From assembly GCA_000785145.2 (NCBI GenBank), contig JSZA02000060.1, positions 1 to 43,305 on the forward strand: a stretch of DNA of 43,305 bases, written 5' to 3'. This document shows positions 7,273 to 16,637 of this stretch, piece by piece. The position numbers and the translations under genes were made by a program. Under the pieces are notes generated by a model, which did not search any database, had not been told where the DNA came from, and saw only the letters and a list, made by a program, of their open reading frames with translations. The stretch comes from Candidatus Thiomargarita nelsonii (GTDB taxonomy: Bacteria; Pseudomonadota; Gammaproteobacteria; Beggiatoales; Beggiatoaceae). Every line of letters begins with the position of its first letter. Within the stretch, counting starts at the first letter, position 1.

Positions 7273-10020
7273 TTAAAATTGATATCCAAATGTCTGAATA
7301 TCTTTTAAATAAATCTTATACACTTTGTCGCGCAATGCTTTTGTATAAAATTCTCGATAATGTTTTTTTGTTTTTGAAGAAGGATTTCTATGAGTAAGAT
7401 GGTTTAGTGATAAACCGAGTTTTTGACAAACAAGACTATAGTCTTCTTCAAAATTTTCAAAACGACCAATGTAGTCAATCCAGTTGAGATCGATTAATCG
7501 GGATTGCAATCTGAAATGAGGATCACAATTTTCTATGTTCAGACTGGCAACATAGTTGACAAAATACTCAAATTGCTGCAGGTTTGCATGTTCTGTCTCA
7601 TTAAATTTAAAGGCATTATCGTCAATCACTTTATTGTACCAACAAGAAACTAGCCTATCCCATGGATTTCTGACAAAAGCAAATTTGAAATAGTTTTTGT
7701 ATAGATTCACTGGATAGTCAATCCGAGAAGGATGCTCACACTCTAACGGCATCACCTGTTCTCTTAGATGATCGTAAATGGTACGACTAGCGACTTTAGG
7801 TACTCGAAACCAAATAAATTTCTTGGCTTCACTGATTGTTACATCATATTGATGTGAAGAAGGCATCAACCGTTCTGTACGTTTTTTTTTCAAAGTCTGT
7901 TGCAATTGCTGAGATGAGGTATCCAATTGTTTTGGATTATCAGATTCTGTCCTGATATAACCGATCTCATTTTTATCGAATGTGGATTGTAATGCTTCAT
8001 CATAAAAGGGTTTCATAGTCCCAAGAAAAACGATTTGATCTTGTAGCAAGGGATCACGTAAGACTTGTAAAAAATCTTGATGTAATGGATGTTTAGAGAA
8101 ACCAACGTTTTTATCTTCATACTCTTCTATAGATTGGCTCCATGGCGCAATCATTTGAAAAAACGCTTGATCAAAATTCAATTTTTTTGTTAAGCTGATA
8201 AAATCAGGTATTTGCAAAAAATTTTCTTTTTGAACGATAAAAACTAAAACGACGCGAGTCAAGTTACCCTGTTGTCTCAATCCTGAAATAAACTCAAGGT
8301 TTTGGAGCAGTCTCTTAAAATCGCCCCCCTTTCTCAAGATATTGTAAGTTTTTTCAAGGGTTGCATCTATAGAAATCACAGCCCGCCGACAGAGTCCTTG
8401 TAGTCCGAGTTGATGCCAGGATTTTTCATCAAAAAGCACACCATTGGTAAACAAATCTATTTTCAGGTGAGGGAAGGTTTGTGCATTAATTTGCTTCAGA
8501 ATGTATCTAAAATGTTCACTCCCAAAAGCATCCCCTGAACCCGTTATTTCAACGATATTAGCATTCTTTAATAGCGGTAAAATCACGGTATCTGCTATTT
8601 CGGCTAAATGTGTTCTCATTTCTCCCTTTGCCCGGTAAGGCTTTGCTCTACATGAAGGGCAAGCGAGGTTACATGAACGATCATGATTCAATTTAATTTC
8701 TTGAGGTTTTATAGACATCACTGTTATTTGATGATCTATAATGTTTCGCTCAAATTTTGAAGTAATGTCTTTTTTAAAAGGGAGACTTTTGTTAATAATT
8801 TTAGGACACTTGCTTCTGCTACAATAGGCAAAGCTACCCTCTAGGATAGATTTTCTAATTTTTTGTGCAATTTCAGAATTCCAGATTTTATCTGGAGAAT
8901 CATTATTAATATTGCCTATTGGCGTACTTAGCCAACCCATACAACAGGTAAAGACATTACCATCATAACGTGTTTCTAATCGGTTAAAGGGCTGTATGCA
9001 AAAACGCTGACTAAGCTCTTTTTCGTCTTGCTCTGACCATGCCGGCAAACCAAGACGCAATTTTATTTGGTTGAGAAGTCGCTGAGCATAGAGATCTCGT
9101 TCATTCAAAGCCACTGCCGGCTGCACATACGAAAAGGCTTCATCTATTTTGTCTTGTTCGTATGCCAATTTGGCAGCGAACAGAAAAGCAAATTTTTCTT
9201 GTGCATGATTTTTGATCAAGAAAGGAATGGTTTCATATTGTTCTGCCAGTGAGAGTTGATATTTTTGAGTTAAAAGTTCTGAAATGTAATTGACAATGTC
9301 TTCATTAGAAAGTCCAGGTTTGGTTTGACGCTTTTCTTGGGTCAAATGTATAATGTCATGCACTATGGTGGCATAAGGGTTCGTTTGAACCCGCTTTTTA
9401 CTCGTTTGCAAGAATGGCGTAATGATTTGACTGCCATCAATAATGGGATAATATTTCCGCAATGCCGCATAAAACAACTGTTTTTCCCAACTGTATTCCA
9501 CATTAGGATCAAGCACAAATAATTGTTTTAGTAGCTGTTTAGTAAATACCAGATAGAGATTTTGTAATTGTCCTTGTGGCATAGCTTGCTTGTCTGCCAT
9601 AACTCGCAATTGGTGCTGCCATTGATTGTTGTTAAAATCTATGACACCTGCCGTTTGGACAGTTCTATATTGTCCCGTTAGCAAAAAATGATCTTGATTG
9701 TTGTAAACTTCTTGTATTGTTTGGGTAAAATCCTCCGTCAAAACCACGTTTGGATTGACATAGACAAGAATCGTGTTGTTGATAAATCTATCAAGCCACT
9801 TGGCAATGTCAGTGATTGAAGAGTAATGTTTTTGATCGACATTGGGTACATGGTATAAACCTAATTCACTGGCGATAGAAGCGACACTCGGCGCATTACC
9901 CAATAACAAAATATCTGGTTTGGGCTTCAATAAAGTCCAGCTTTTAATGGCATTCCACTGCATCCAGTCAGATTGAGCCTCAAAAGCTTGGGGAATGGTA
10001 AAAAAAGTTAAATTATTCAT
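7273..10020 (-). CDS. Glycosyltransferase-like / SPASM-like / radical SAM / sulfotransferase fusion protein
   Basis: The 915-aa protein has four recognisable parts. Residues 1-230 look like a GT-A-type domain (FFTIPQAFEAQSDWMQWNAIKSW start, LVYVNPNVVLTEDF in the place of the metal motif). Residues 340-408 hold a SPASM-like cysteine cluster (CIQPFNRLETRYDGNVFTCC, later CSRSKCP). Residues 445-650 are a radical SAM domain with the cluster loop CNLACPSC (C-x3-C-x2-C). Residues 730-915 are a sulfotransferase of the Sulfotransfer_2 type: WFRVPKVASRTIYDHL as PAPS loop and FAFVRNPWDRLVSCWYNK as 3'-PB motif. In known SPASM proteins the auxiliary cluster domain is C-terminal to radical SAM, but here it comes first. 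The gene is 9 bases from the HNH gene and 20 bases from the next sulfotransferase. It is probably a cytoplasmic modifying enzyme; its substrate is unknown. Confidence 0.75.
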   Translation of the reverse strand: MNNLTFFTIPQAFEAQSDWMQWNAIKSWTLLKPKPDILLLGNAPSVASIASELGLYHVPNVDQKHYSSITDIAKWLDRFINNTILVYVNPNVVLTEDFTQTIQEVYNNQDHFLLTGQYRTVQTAGVIDFNNNQWQHQLRVMADKQAMPQGQLQNLYLVFTKQLLKQLFVLDPNVEYSWEKQLFYAALRKYYPIIDGSQIITPFLQTSKKRVQTNPYATIVHDIIHLTQEKRQTKPGLSNEDIVNYISELLTQKYQLSLAEQYETIPFLIKNHAQEKFAFLFAAKLAYEQDKIDEAFSYVQPAVALNERDLYAQRLLNQIKLRLGLPAWSEQDEKELSQRFCIQPFNRLETRYDGNVFTCCMGWLSTPIGNINNDSPDKIWNSEIAQKIRKSILEGSFAYCSRSKCPKIINKSLPFKKDITSKFERNIIDHQITVMSIKPQEIKLNHDRSCNLACPSCRAKPYRAKGEMRTHLAEIADTVILPLLKNANIVEITGSGDAFGSEHFRYILKQINAQTFPHLKIDLFTNGVLFDEKSWHQLGLQGLCRRAVISIDATLEKTYNILRKGGDFKRLLQNLEFISGLRQQGNLTRVVLVFIVQKENFLQIPDFISLTKKLNFDQAFFQMIAPWSQSIEEYEDKNVGFSKHPLHQDFLQVLRDPLLQDQIVFLGTMKPFYDEALQSTFDKNEIGYIRTESDNPKQLDTSSQQLQQTLKKKRTERLMPSSHQYDVTISEAKKFIWFRVPKVASRTIYDHLREQVMPLECEHPSRIDYPVNLYKNYFKFAFVRNPWDRLVSCWYNKVIDDNAFKFNETEHANLQQFEYFVNYVASLNIENCDPHFRLQSRLIDLNWIDYIGRFENFEEDYSLVCQKLGLSLNHLTHRNPSSKTKKHYREFYTKALRDKVYKIYLKDIQTFGYQF

Positions 10021-10029
10021 GAGTTATTT

Positions 10030-10815
10030 TTAATAAAGGATGTAGCAGCAAATAAATGACGCAAAAACAGCAAAATCTTGCCATTTTTTTTTAATACACC
10101 TTATAATTCCCCCCCCACAACGATGAGTTGGCTGACCATTTGAATCAAAACATTGATGACAAGTGCCTGGAAAAACTTGGATAAGTCGATTTAAAATATC
10201 AGGCTCGTTCTGAAAAACGGTTATCCAGATTGACCAAAAACCATTTGTTTTAGCTTGTTTTACGATAAAATTTCGCATTGATGGATTATTATTAGAAGTA
10301 GCTAATAACGTTTTTGCCTGTTGCGCTAAATCCCAAGCTTCTCGACGATGATTCCAACGTTTATCTTTTGGTGTTGGTTTCACTTGGGCATTTGGATGTT
10401 TATTTAAACCGGTTAATTCAAGTGTTTTTAGTGCTTTCTCCCGTCCTTCTGCATTGAGTGCCTGATTAATGTCAATAATGCCACCCTGTTTATAAACGAA
10501 AGCACGAAAAGTATTGTCCAGATGAGGCCAATAATAACCCGATTGAGTTACATCGTCTCGAACTTGACTCCCTTTAGTAGAATTGCAGTTACTACAACCC
10601 AACAAAAAGTTATCCCATGATCGTTCAAGCTGTGGTTGATAATGTTTAGATTGGATATGCTCTACTGCTAAACTGGTTGGGATAAATCTTTCACAAAATG
10701 AACAATATTCACCCATGCGATTCATTAAATCTGGTTTAGCTTGGTCATAATGGTGGTATTGTTTAGGTTGGCCTTTGGTATCAGTTGGTACCTCACCTCG
10801 TTCAATAGGTCTCAT
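10030..10815 (-). CDS. HNH endonuclease, PtuB-like partner of the adjacent ATPase (Septu-like)
   Basis: The protein (261 aa from the chosen start) has an HNH nuclease core with structural cysteines: YCSFCERFIPTSLAVEHIQSK, followed by WDNFLLGCSNCNSTKG. The H in VEHI and the N residues of the WDNF and CNSTKG segments fit the His-Asn-His fold. I chose the ATG at 10815 because GGGAG lies 8 bases upstream. An ATG at 10821 and an upstream one at 10905 are possible, but the last would overlap the ATPase gene by about 100 bases. With this start the gene overlaps the ATPase stop by 14 bases, so translation is coupled. ATPase plus HNH pairs of this kind form the Septu anti-phage system (PtuA/PtuB). A Cys-rich tail (CHQCFDSNGQPTHRC) may bind a further zinc. 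Confidence 0.75.
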   Translation of the reverse strand: MRPIERGEVPTDTKGQPKQYHHYDQAKPDLMNRMGEYCSFCERFIPTSLAVEHIQSKHYQPQLERSWDNFLLGCSNCNSTKGSQVRDDVTQSGYYWPHLDNTFRAFVYKQGGIIDINQALNAEGREKALKTLELTGLNKHPNAQVKPTPKDKRWNHRREAWDLAQQAKTLLATSNNNPSMRNFIVKQAKTNGFWSIWITVFQNEPDILNRLIQVFPGTCHQCFDSNGQPTHRCGGGIIRCIKKKWQDFAVFASFICCYILY

Positions 10816-12106
10816 CCGCATTTCTCCCAAGTCCGGCTGCTTCACGTTGCATTTCCAAAAAGGCATGATAGGCAATATTTTCGCTAAAAGGAGCGGATAA
10901 TTCATCCAAACGATTTTTAAGTGATTCTATTTTTTCCAACGGTACATCCTTGGCTTGCTCTAAAACGCGGTAGTACTCTTTAGCGGCTGTCATCATTTCT
11001 AAATAGCGTTGGCTACGTTGCGGTATTTCCACTCCCATCTTGTATTCGGCTATGTTTTCAATACTTTGATCTTCGTATTCAGCCGGTTCAGATTCATTAA
11101 GATCAATTAATTCGCCTTCACGTAAGGACTGGATAATGAAAGGAGAATGAGTTGTAGCTATAAATTGAATTTTAGGAAAAGTTGTTTTTAAGCTATCAAC
11201 AATTTTTCGTTGCCAATTAGGATGTAAGTGCAAATCAATTTCATCAATTAATACAATGCCAGGCGTTTCTAAAGCGGCTTTTTCTTCCAATTGTGAATTG
11301 AGCGAAGCGGCTTTGTAAGCAATATCAGCCACCATTGCTAAAATAATACGTTGCCCATCACTGAGCATATAGGCTGGAAGGCTTTGGTTATTAGGTAATA
11401 AAGTGGTTATCAGTTCATCATGCGGAATATCAAAATAGACGGATTCACAGCCTTCTAAGCAATTTCTGATGGATTTTCGTAAGCATTCTAATACACCTAT
11501 AGGAATTTGTCGCTGTAGAGCAGCGATTTCCATCGTCTTAAGCCAGCGTATAAAACGTTTTTCATCGGATGCCGGTTCTAGGCAACCTTCATATTTTGAT
11601 AAACGAGAGTCTGGTTTTATTGTTTCTACTCGCCCTGATTTCTGTAACCATAATCTACCTGTGCCATAATAACTGAGTACTGGTAATATCAACGACTGAT
11701 CACCTGCTCTAACTCTTTTCTGTAATTGTTTCGCTTTGTCAATGATAGATTTAGCATTTTGGTATGTCGTTCTACTCCCTGGTTTAAGTAAACTGCGTTC
11801 CCAAGTGATGATACCTGAATCAACCATCTCTCCGCTACAACGCACGATGGCTGGGGGATAGGGTTCAAGCTTAAGTTCCGCTCCCAATGGATATCCGATG
11901 TGACGTATTTCAGAGGTTCTGATAGGGCGGGAAGAAATACTATCAAAACCCAGAAACAATGCGCCTATTCCTACTGCTATGGCATCAAGAATGGCAGTTT
12001 TTCCGGTAGCATTATCGCCACTTAGCACGTTAAATTGTGGTGAAAATTGGATATTTTTGTGTTCAAAACCTTTGAAATTTTGGACGAAAAGTTGATCAAG
12101 TCTCAT
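10802..12106 (-). CDS. AAA-type (ABC/SMC-like) ATPase, PtuA-like
   Basis: The 434-aa protein has MRLDQLFVQNFKGFEHKNI at the start, Walker A SGDNATGKTAILDAI (about residues 29-43), a signature-like region MLSDGQRIILAMVADIAYKA, Walker B PGIVLIDEIDLHLHPNWQ and an H-loop FIATTHSPFIIQSL. This is the AAA_21/OLD-like architecture without a long coiled coil or a TOPRIM domain, as in Septu PtuA. AGGAGAT lies 8 bases before the ATG at 12106. It overlaps the HNH gene downstream. The proposed role is sensing phage infection and licensing the HNH nuclease. The pair lies inside the glycan/sulfotransferase run in the same orientation, which is unusual for a defence pair. Confidence 0.8.
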   Translation of the reverse strand: MRLDQLFVQNFKGFEHKNIQFSPQFNVLSGDNATGKTAILDAIAVGIGALFLGFDSISSRPIRTSEIRHIGYPLGAELKLEPYPPAIVRCSGEMVDSGIITWERSLLKPGSRTTYQNAKSIIDKAKQLQKRVRAGDQSLILPVLSYYGTGRLWLQKSGRVETIKPDSRLSKYEGCLEPASDEKRFIRWLKTMEIAALQRQIPIGVLECLRKSIRNCLEGCESVYFDIPHDELITTLLPNNQSLPAYMLSDGQRIILAMVADIAYKAASLNSQLEEKAALETPGIVLIDEIDLHLHPNWQRKIVDSLKTTFPKIQFIATTHSPFIIQSLREGELIDLNESEPAEYEDQSIENIAEYKMGVEIPQRSQRYLEMMTAAKEYYRVLEQAKDVPLEKIESLKNRLDELSAPFSENIAYHAFLEMQREAAGLGRNADETY

Positions 12107-12196
12107 CTTGTTATCTCCTTAATTTGAGAGAACAAGTTCTTGTCCTCAATGACTTACATTTTTAAACGTCGATAGAAATCTGATTTCTTTAGCTGC

Positions 12197-15100
12197 TCAA
12201 AACCGCTTTCTTCTAAATGCTACTTTGCGAATATCCTCTTGATGAGGTGAATACACTTCCCAGTCTAAACCCAATCTCTCTAATGCCAACCGTATCACCT
12301 GTATGTGATTTTCAAACTGTGCCGTTTTATGAACAATAGAGGTATTTTCACCGTGCCAGCGATAAGCATACATTATTTTATCAATATGATGGATTGTACA
12401 CACTTCACTGAGTTTAAGAAACATATCATAATCAACCGCATTTTTGAGCGGTTCATTAAAACCAGTGGTTCTTAGCCAATCTCGTTTTCTAAACATCCGA
12501 AAATGGTGAACTATCATAGCGCCCATTAATTTATCGCGTGAAAAAAACGGCCAATTATCAGCATCTTGAATATAATGACTGGTTGCATCTATTATCTCAT
12601 AATTACCATAAACACAACCCATATTATGGTTATCTAAGTAGTCAACCATTGTTTCTACAGCATGGGGTTTTAGTATATCATCCGCATCTAATTGTCCAAT
12701 ATAAACACCACGACATAGATGAACGGCGGCATTTGAAGCTTTGCCAATACCCCCATTTTGTTGAGTCATCCAACGAACACGCGGGTTATTTTGGTAATGG
12801 TTTTCTATCACTCGAAGCGTATTGTCTGTTGAACCATCATTGACAATACAAACTTCTAAATCGGTGTAAGTTTGAGCTAATGCACTATCAACAGCTTCTT
12901 TGATATGTTTTCCAGCATTGTAAGCAGGGATATAAATAGAGACTTTAGGCACATTATAAAGCATACCCGATCGATATTGACGATTGATTGGACATTTATC
13001 TTCCAAGATTTTATTAGTTTTTTCTCGTCCGGCTAAACGATCTGATTCATTTTTTCCATCATTAGGTTCTTGATGCAAACCTACAGCATTTAAAACGGGG
13101 AGAAAATAGTAACCAGCATTATAAACGCGAAAACTCCATTCTCCATCTTCTCCACCCCATGCTTGAAAATCTTCATCAAAATCGCCGGCATTATTCATGA
13201 TTTCTTTTGTAAAAGCTAGATTGCAACCAACACAACTATTTCCTGGAAAAATAGCTTCTTTTAAATAATGAGTGTCTTGATAAATATTCAGTCGCCAGTC
13301 TAAAGTGACTCCCTCATCATTCACTTTATCTTTGAACATTTCATTTTCAGCGACTATATCTGAAAGTAAAGTCGCAACGGTAATATCCGCTAATATGTCA
13401 TTATCATTGATGTCGTTTGTACAGACAAAGCGTCTATGCCCTATCAAAACAGCTTGCTCAGTGACATGCAAATATTGCATAAACGATTCGACTAAATTAG
13501 GCACTGGTAACATGTCACAATCTAAAATGATTATGCAATCATGCGTTGCTGCTTTTATGCCTAAATTACGCACTGCGGCTAGGCGATAGCCTAAATCTTC
13601 TTGATATACGTGCTTAAGTATTAGATGTTGCTGGTATTTTTCAATCACCTCTTCTACACCGTCACTGCTGCCATCATCAGCTACGATCACTTCAATTAAT
13701 TCAGCCGGATAAGTTTGATGAGTGAGTGCGGCTAAGGTTTTAGCCAGTATTGCTTTTCGATTGTAAACCGGAATAATAATGGACACAGACAGCGTATAAG
13801 GTTGCCCGGTGGCAATAAATTGACGTAACTTTGTCTCAATAAAAGTATAGTCGTTACCATTGCCAATAATGGGTGGTAAACGCAAATCATTGGGAAAACC
13901 TTCTATAGTTTGTCCAGCTATCACTTTCCAGTTTGCTTGGCTGGGAACTTTATCTGGTTGTTGTTGCTTTTTTTGCGCGATATTAAAACCCTCTGTACGC
14001 ATCCAATCCCGTTTACGGAACATACGAAAAGCAGAAACGATCATAGCCTGCTGCATCATTTGCTCAGGAGAAAAGGTAGGTGTTTCATGATTTTTCTGGG
14101 TATAACGTCCATAAACACAACTGATATCATGCGTATCTAAAAACTTGACCATCGTTGCAACGGCATCAGATTCTAAAAAATCATCCGCATCCAATTGCCC
14201 AATGTACATGCCCTTACATATACGCACGGCTAGGTTAGAAGCTTTAGCAATGCCCCCGTGTGGTTGTCTTATCCAACTGACTTTTGGATTATCTTGGTAA
14301 TTATCCATTAATATTTGTAAGGTATTATCTGTTGAGCCATCATCGACAATACAGATTTCTAAGTCAGAATAGCTTTGATTTAAGGCACTGTCTATAGTTT
14401 CTTTAATATAAGCTGCTGCATTGTAAGCTGCTATATAGATAGACACTTTGGGGACTTCAAATATTATATTAGGATTTTGATGATTTCTATATTCAGGAAT
14501 TGGACACTTTTGTTCTATTAGTTTACGGGTTTGCCCTGTGACATGATCAATTTTGCCATGAGGGGATTTTTGGTTTAAAGCTAAGGCATCAAAAACGGGA
14601 ATAAAATAATAGCCAGCATTGTAGAAACGATAACCCAGTTCTTCAGACTCATAAGCGCGAGACTGAAAATCTTCATCAAATAAACCCACTTGATTGATGG
14701 CGGATTTGGTAACAGCACAGTTGCCAGCTGTAAATTGCGTAAAAGGAAAGATTTCATTTTTTTTATAAATTTCCTTTTCAGTAACCGGTAAATTTAAGGC
14801 TAAATGAATATCTTGGCGTATTTTTTCATCACTGAGTTCATCTGTACAAGCCAAACGGTGATGCCCCATCAGAACAGCCTTGTTGGTGATGTGCAAATAA
14901 GCCATAAAAGCTTGAATCAATTGAGGCGTTGGCAGCATATCGCAATCTAAAAAGATTAAATGCTTGTGTGTAGCTGCTGCTTGAATAGCTATATTACGTA
15001 TAGCTGCCAATTGATAGCCATTATCCTTTTGCCAAGCGTGCCTGATATTGAGATATTGCCCATATTTTTCAAGAATTTCCTCTATACCATCTGTGCTGCC

Positions 15101-16615
15101 ATCATCGGCAATAACGACTTCTATCAAATCTAATGGATAGGTTTGATGGGTAAGGGCTGCCAGCGTTTTCGCTAAAATATTTTTACGATTATAGATTGAA
15201 ATAATGACTGAAACGGGTAAGTGAAATTTTTGCGCCTCGCTGAGAAAAGTATTGCGTTGTGCCTCTATAAAACTGTAGTCATTACCAGCGCCAACTATTG
15301 GGGGTATTTTAAATTCTTCAGCTTGCAAAGCCAACTTTTGCTGTTTTTCAACGATGTTATTCTGCCAAAAAGCTTGCTCCTGCTTTACTTGCTGAGAAAA
15401 TTGAGAGAGTGCGGTTACTAATTTAGTATGTAAATTAACGGGCAAGGATTTACTTTGTTCAGCATTGCGATAAGCATCAATGGCAAACTCCCAAAGCTTT
15501 TGTTTAGCAAAAAGATCACCCAAATCAATAAAGATAGCCGCTTGATCAGGTGCTAATTGTAAGGCTTCATAATAAATCTTTTCGGCTCGTTGCCATTGTT
15601 CTTGTTGCACTAGCTCAGCGCCTAGTTTTAGGTAAGACAGACTGATTTTTGCAGACAATTTGGGATTGAGTTTAAGCGCCGTTTGATAAACTTGAAGTGC
15701 TTTATCAAGCTGTCGTTGCTTGATGAGTATATCTCCTAATTTTTTATATCCTTTACTCATTTTTTGAGATAACTTGTAATTAGGATTAAGAGTTAGCACA
15801 GTGTCATAAGCACTTAAAGCTTCATCCACTTGTTTTAACTTCGATAAAATCTTGCCTAATTGAAAATGAGCCAGCAAATGTTTTGGATTTAAGGCAATAA
15901 TTTCTCGACAGCAGTTAGCCGCTTCTAACCATTTATGCTGAGCAAGCCGTGAGCAAAGCTTGGTTTTGTAAAGATGTTCAGCCTGTTGTATTTGTGCCTC
16001 TTTTTCAGCTTCTTTAGCAACGACTGCTAAGGCATCCACCAATTTTTGGGTTAAATCCAATGGGGGGTTGTCACATTGAGCCGCTTGTTTATAAATATTG
16101 GTAGCCTCTATCCAGCGATTTTGTTGTTTGAAGAGATCACCAAGATTGGTAAAAACAGTGGCTTTGGTTTTTTCTGGTTCAAATTGTAAAATGAGCTGAT
16201 AAACCTGTTCTGCTTCAGTCCATTTTTCGGCTAGGGCAAGCACCTCAGAAAATGCTTGATAAGCGTCTATTATTTCAAGGGCTAAATCTGGATTTAGCGC
16301 AAGAGCCTCTTGATAGGCTTGGTTGGCTTCAGACAGTTTTTGATTTTTTAATAATAAATCTCCTAATAGCTTATGAGCATTAGCTAATTGAGAATCTAGT
16401 TTAATGGTTTGTTGACAAGCGAGTATAGCGTTATCAAAATTATCTAATTCATGTAATGATTTTGCCAAATGATAATGTAACCAAGCGTCTTGCTGGTTAA
16501 GATTAATGGCTTGTTGATAAGATATAACGGCATCATGCCAACGCGCTTGTGCAAAGGCGTTGTTGGCTGCTGCTTCAATTTCTTGATAGATAGCTAGGGG
16601 TTTAGATATAGGCAT
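12197..16615 (-). CDS. TPR protein with four tandem GT-A domains, a doubled class II glycosaminoglycan-synthase-like glycosyltransferase
   Basis: This 1472-aa protein starts with about 400 residues of TPR repeats (AYQEALALNP-type units), followed by four glycosyltransferase domains. Domain 1 (about 466-720) has SVIISIYNRKNILAKTLAAL, ADDGSTDG and FLDCDM. Domain 2 (about 723-880) has VSIYIAAYN, DDGSTDN and QLDADD. Domains 3 (about 940-1215) and 4 (about 1222-1450) repeat the pattern. Domain 3 adds WGGED, and domain 4 adds NPRVRWM, GGIGKASNAAV, HHFRMF and NAVDYDMFLKLSE. From memory, this order and these motifs match Pasteurella hyaluronan/chondroitin synthases and E. coli KfoC, where the first domain adds hexosamine and the second uronic acid. 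In the first pair WGGED is replaced by YESEE and domain 2 lacks its end, so that pair may be altered or inactive. It has no signal peptide and no membrane spans. Confidence 0.75.
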   Translation of the reverse strand: MPISKPLAIYQEIEAAANNAFAQARWHDAVISYQQAINLNQQDAWLHYHLAKSLHELDNFDNAILACQQTIKLDSQLANAHKLLGDLLLKNQKLSEANQAYQEALALNPDLALEIIDAYQAFSEVLALAEKWTEAEQVYQLILQFEPEKTKATVFTNLGDLFKQQNRWIEATNIYKQAAQCDNPPLDLTQKLVDALAVVAKEAEKEAQIQQAEHLYKTKLCSRLAQHKWLEAANCCREIIALNPKHLLAHFQLGKILSKLKQVDEALSAYDTVLTLNPNYKLSQKMSKGYKKLGDILIKQRQLDKALQVYQTALKLNPKLSAKISLSYLKLGAELVQQEQWQRAEKIYYEALQLAPDQAAIFIDLGDLFAKQKLWEFAIDAYRNAEQSKSLPVNLHTKLVTALSQFSQQVKQEQAFWQNNIVEKQQKLALQAEEFKIPPIVGAGNDYSFIEAQRNTFLSEAQKFHLPVSVIISIYNRKNILAKTLAALTHQTYPLDLIEVVIADDGSTDGIEEILEKYGQYLNIRHAWQKDNGYQLAAIRNIAIQAAATHKHLIFLDCDMLPTPQLIQAFMAYLHITNKAVLMGHHRLACTDELSDEKIRQDIHLALNLPVTEKEIYKKNEIFPFTQFTAGNCAVTKSAINQVGLFDEDFQSRAYESEELGYRFYNAGYYFIPVFDALALNQKSPHGKIDHVTGQTRKLIEQKCPIPEYRNHQNPNIIFEVPKVSIYIAAYNAAAYIKETIDSALNQSYSDLEICIVDDGSTDNTLQILMDNYQDNPKVSWIRQPHGGIAKASNLAVRICKGMYIGQLDADDFLESDAVATMVKFLDTHDISCVYGRYTQKNHETPTFSPEQMMQQAMIVSAFRMFRKRDWMRTEGFNIAQKKQQQPDKVPSQANWKVIAGQTIEGFPNDLRLPPIIGNGNDYTFIETKLRQFIATGQPYTLSVSIIIPVYNRKAILAKTLAALTHQTYPAELIEVIVADDGSSDGVEEVIEKYQQHLILKHVYQEDLGYRLAAVRNLGIKAATHDCIIILDCDMLPVPNLVESFMQYLHVTEQAVLIGHRRFVCTNDINDNDILADITVATLLSDIVAENEMFKDKVNDEGVTLDWRLNIYQDTHYLKEAIFPGNSCVGCNLAFTKEIMNNAGDFDEDFQAWGGEDGEWSFRVYNAGYYFLPVLNAVGLHQEPNDGKNESDRLAGREKTNKILEDKCPINRQYRSGMLYNVPKVSIYIPAYNAGKHIKEAVDSALAQTYTDLEVCIVNDGSTDNTLRVIENHYQNNPRVRWMTQQNGGIGKASNAAVHLCRGVYIGQLDADDILKPHAVETMVDYLDNHNMGCVYGNYEIIDATSHYIQDADNWPFFSRDKLMGAMIVHHFRMFRKRDWLRTTGFNEPLKNAVDYDMFLKLSEVCTIHHIDKIMYAYRWHGENTSIVHKTAQFENHIQVIRLALERLGLDWEVYSPHQEDIRKVAFRRKRF

Positions 16616-16637
16616 TTTTTTTGTGAAGATGTGATTA

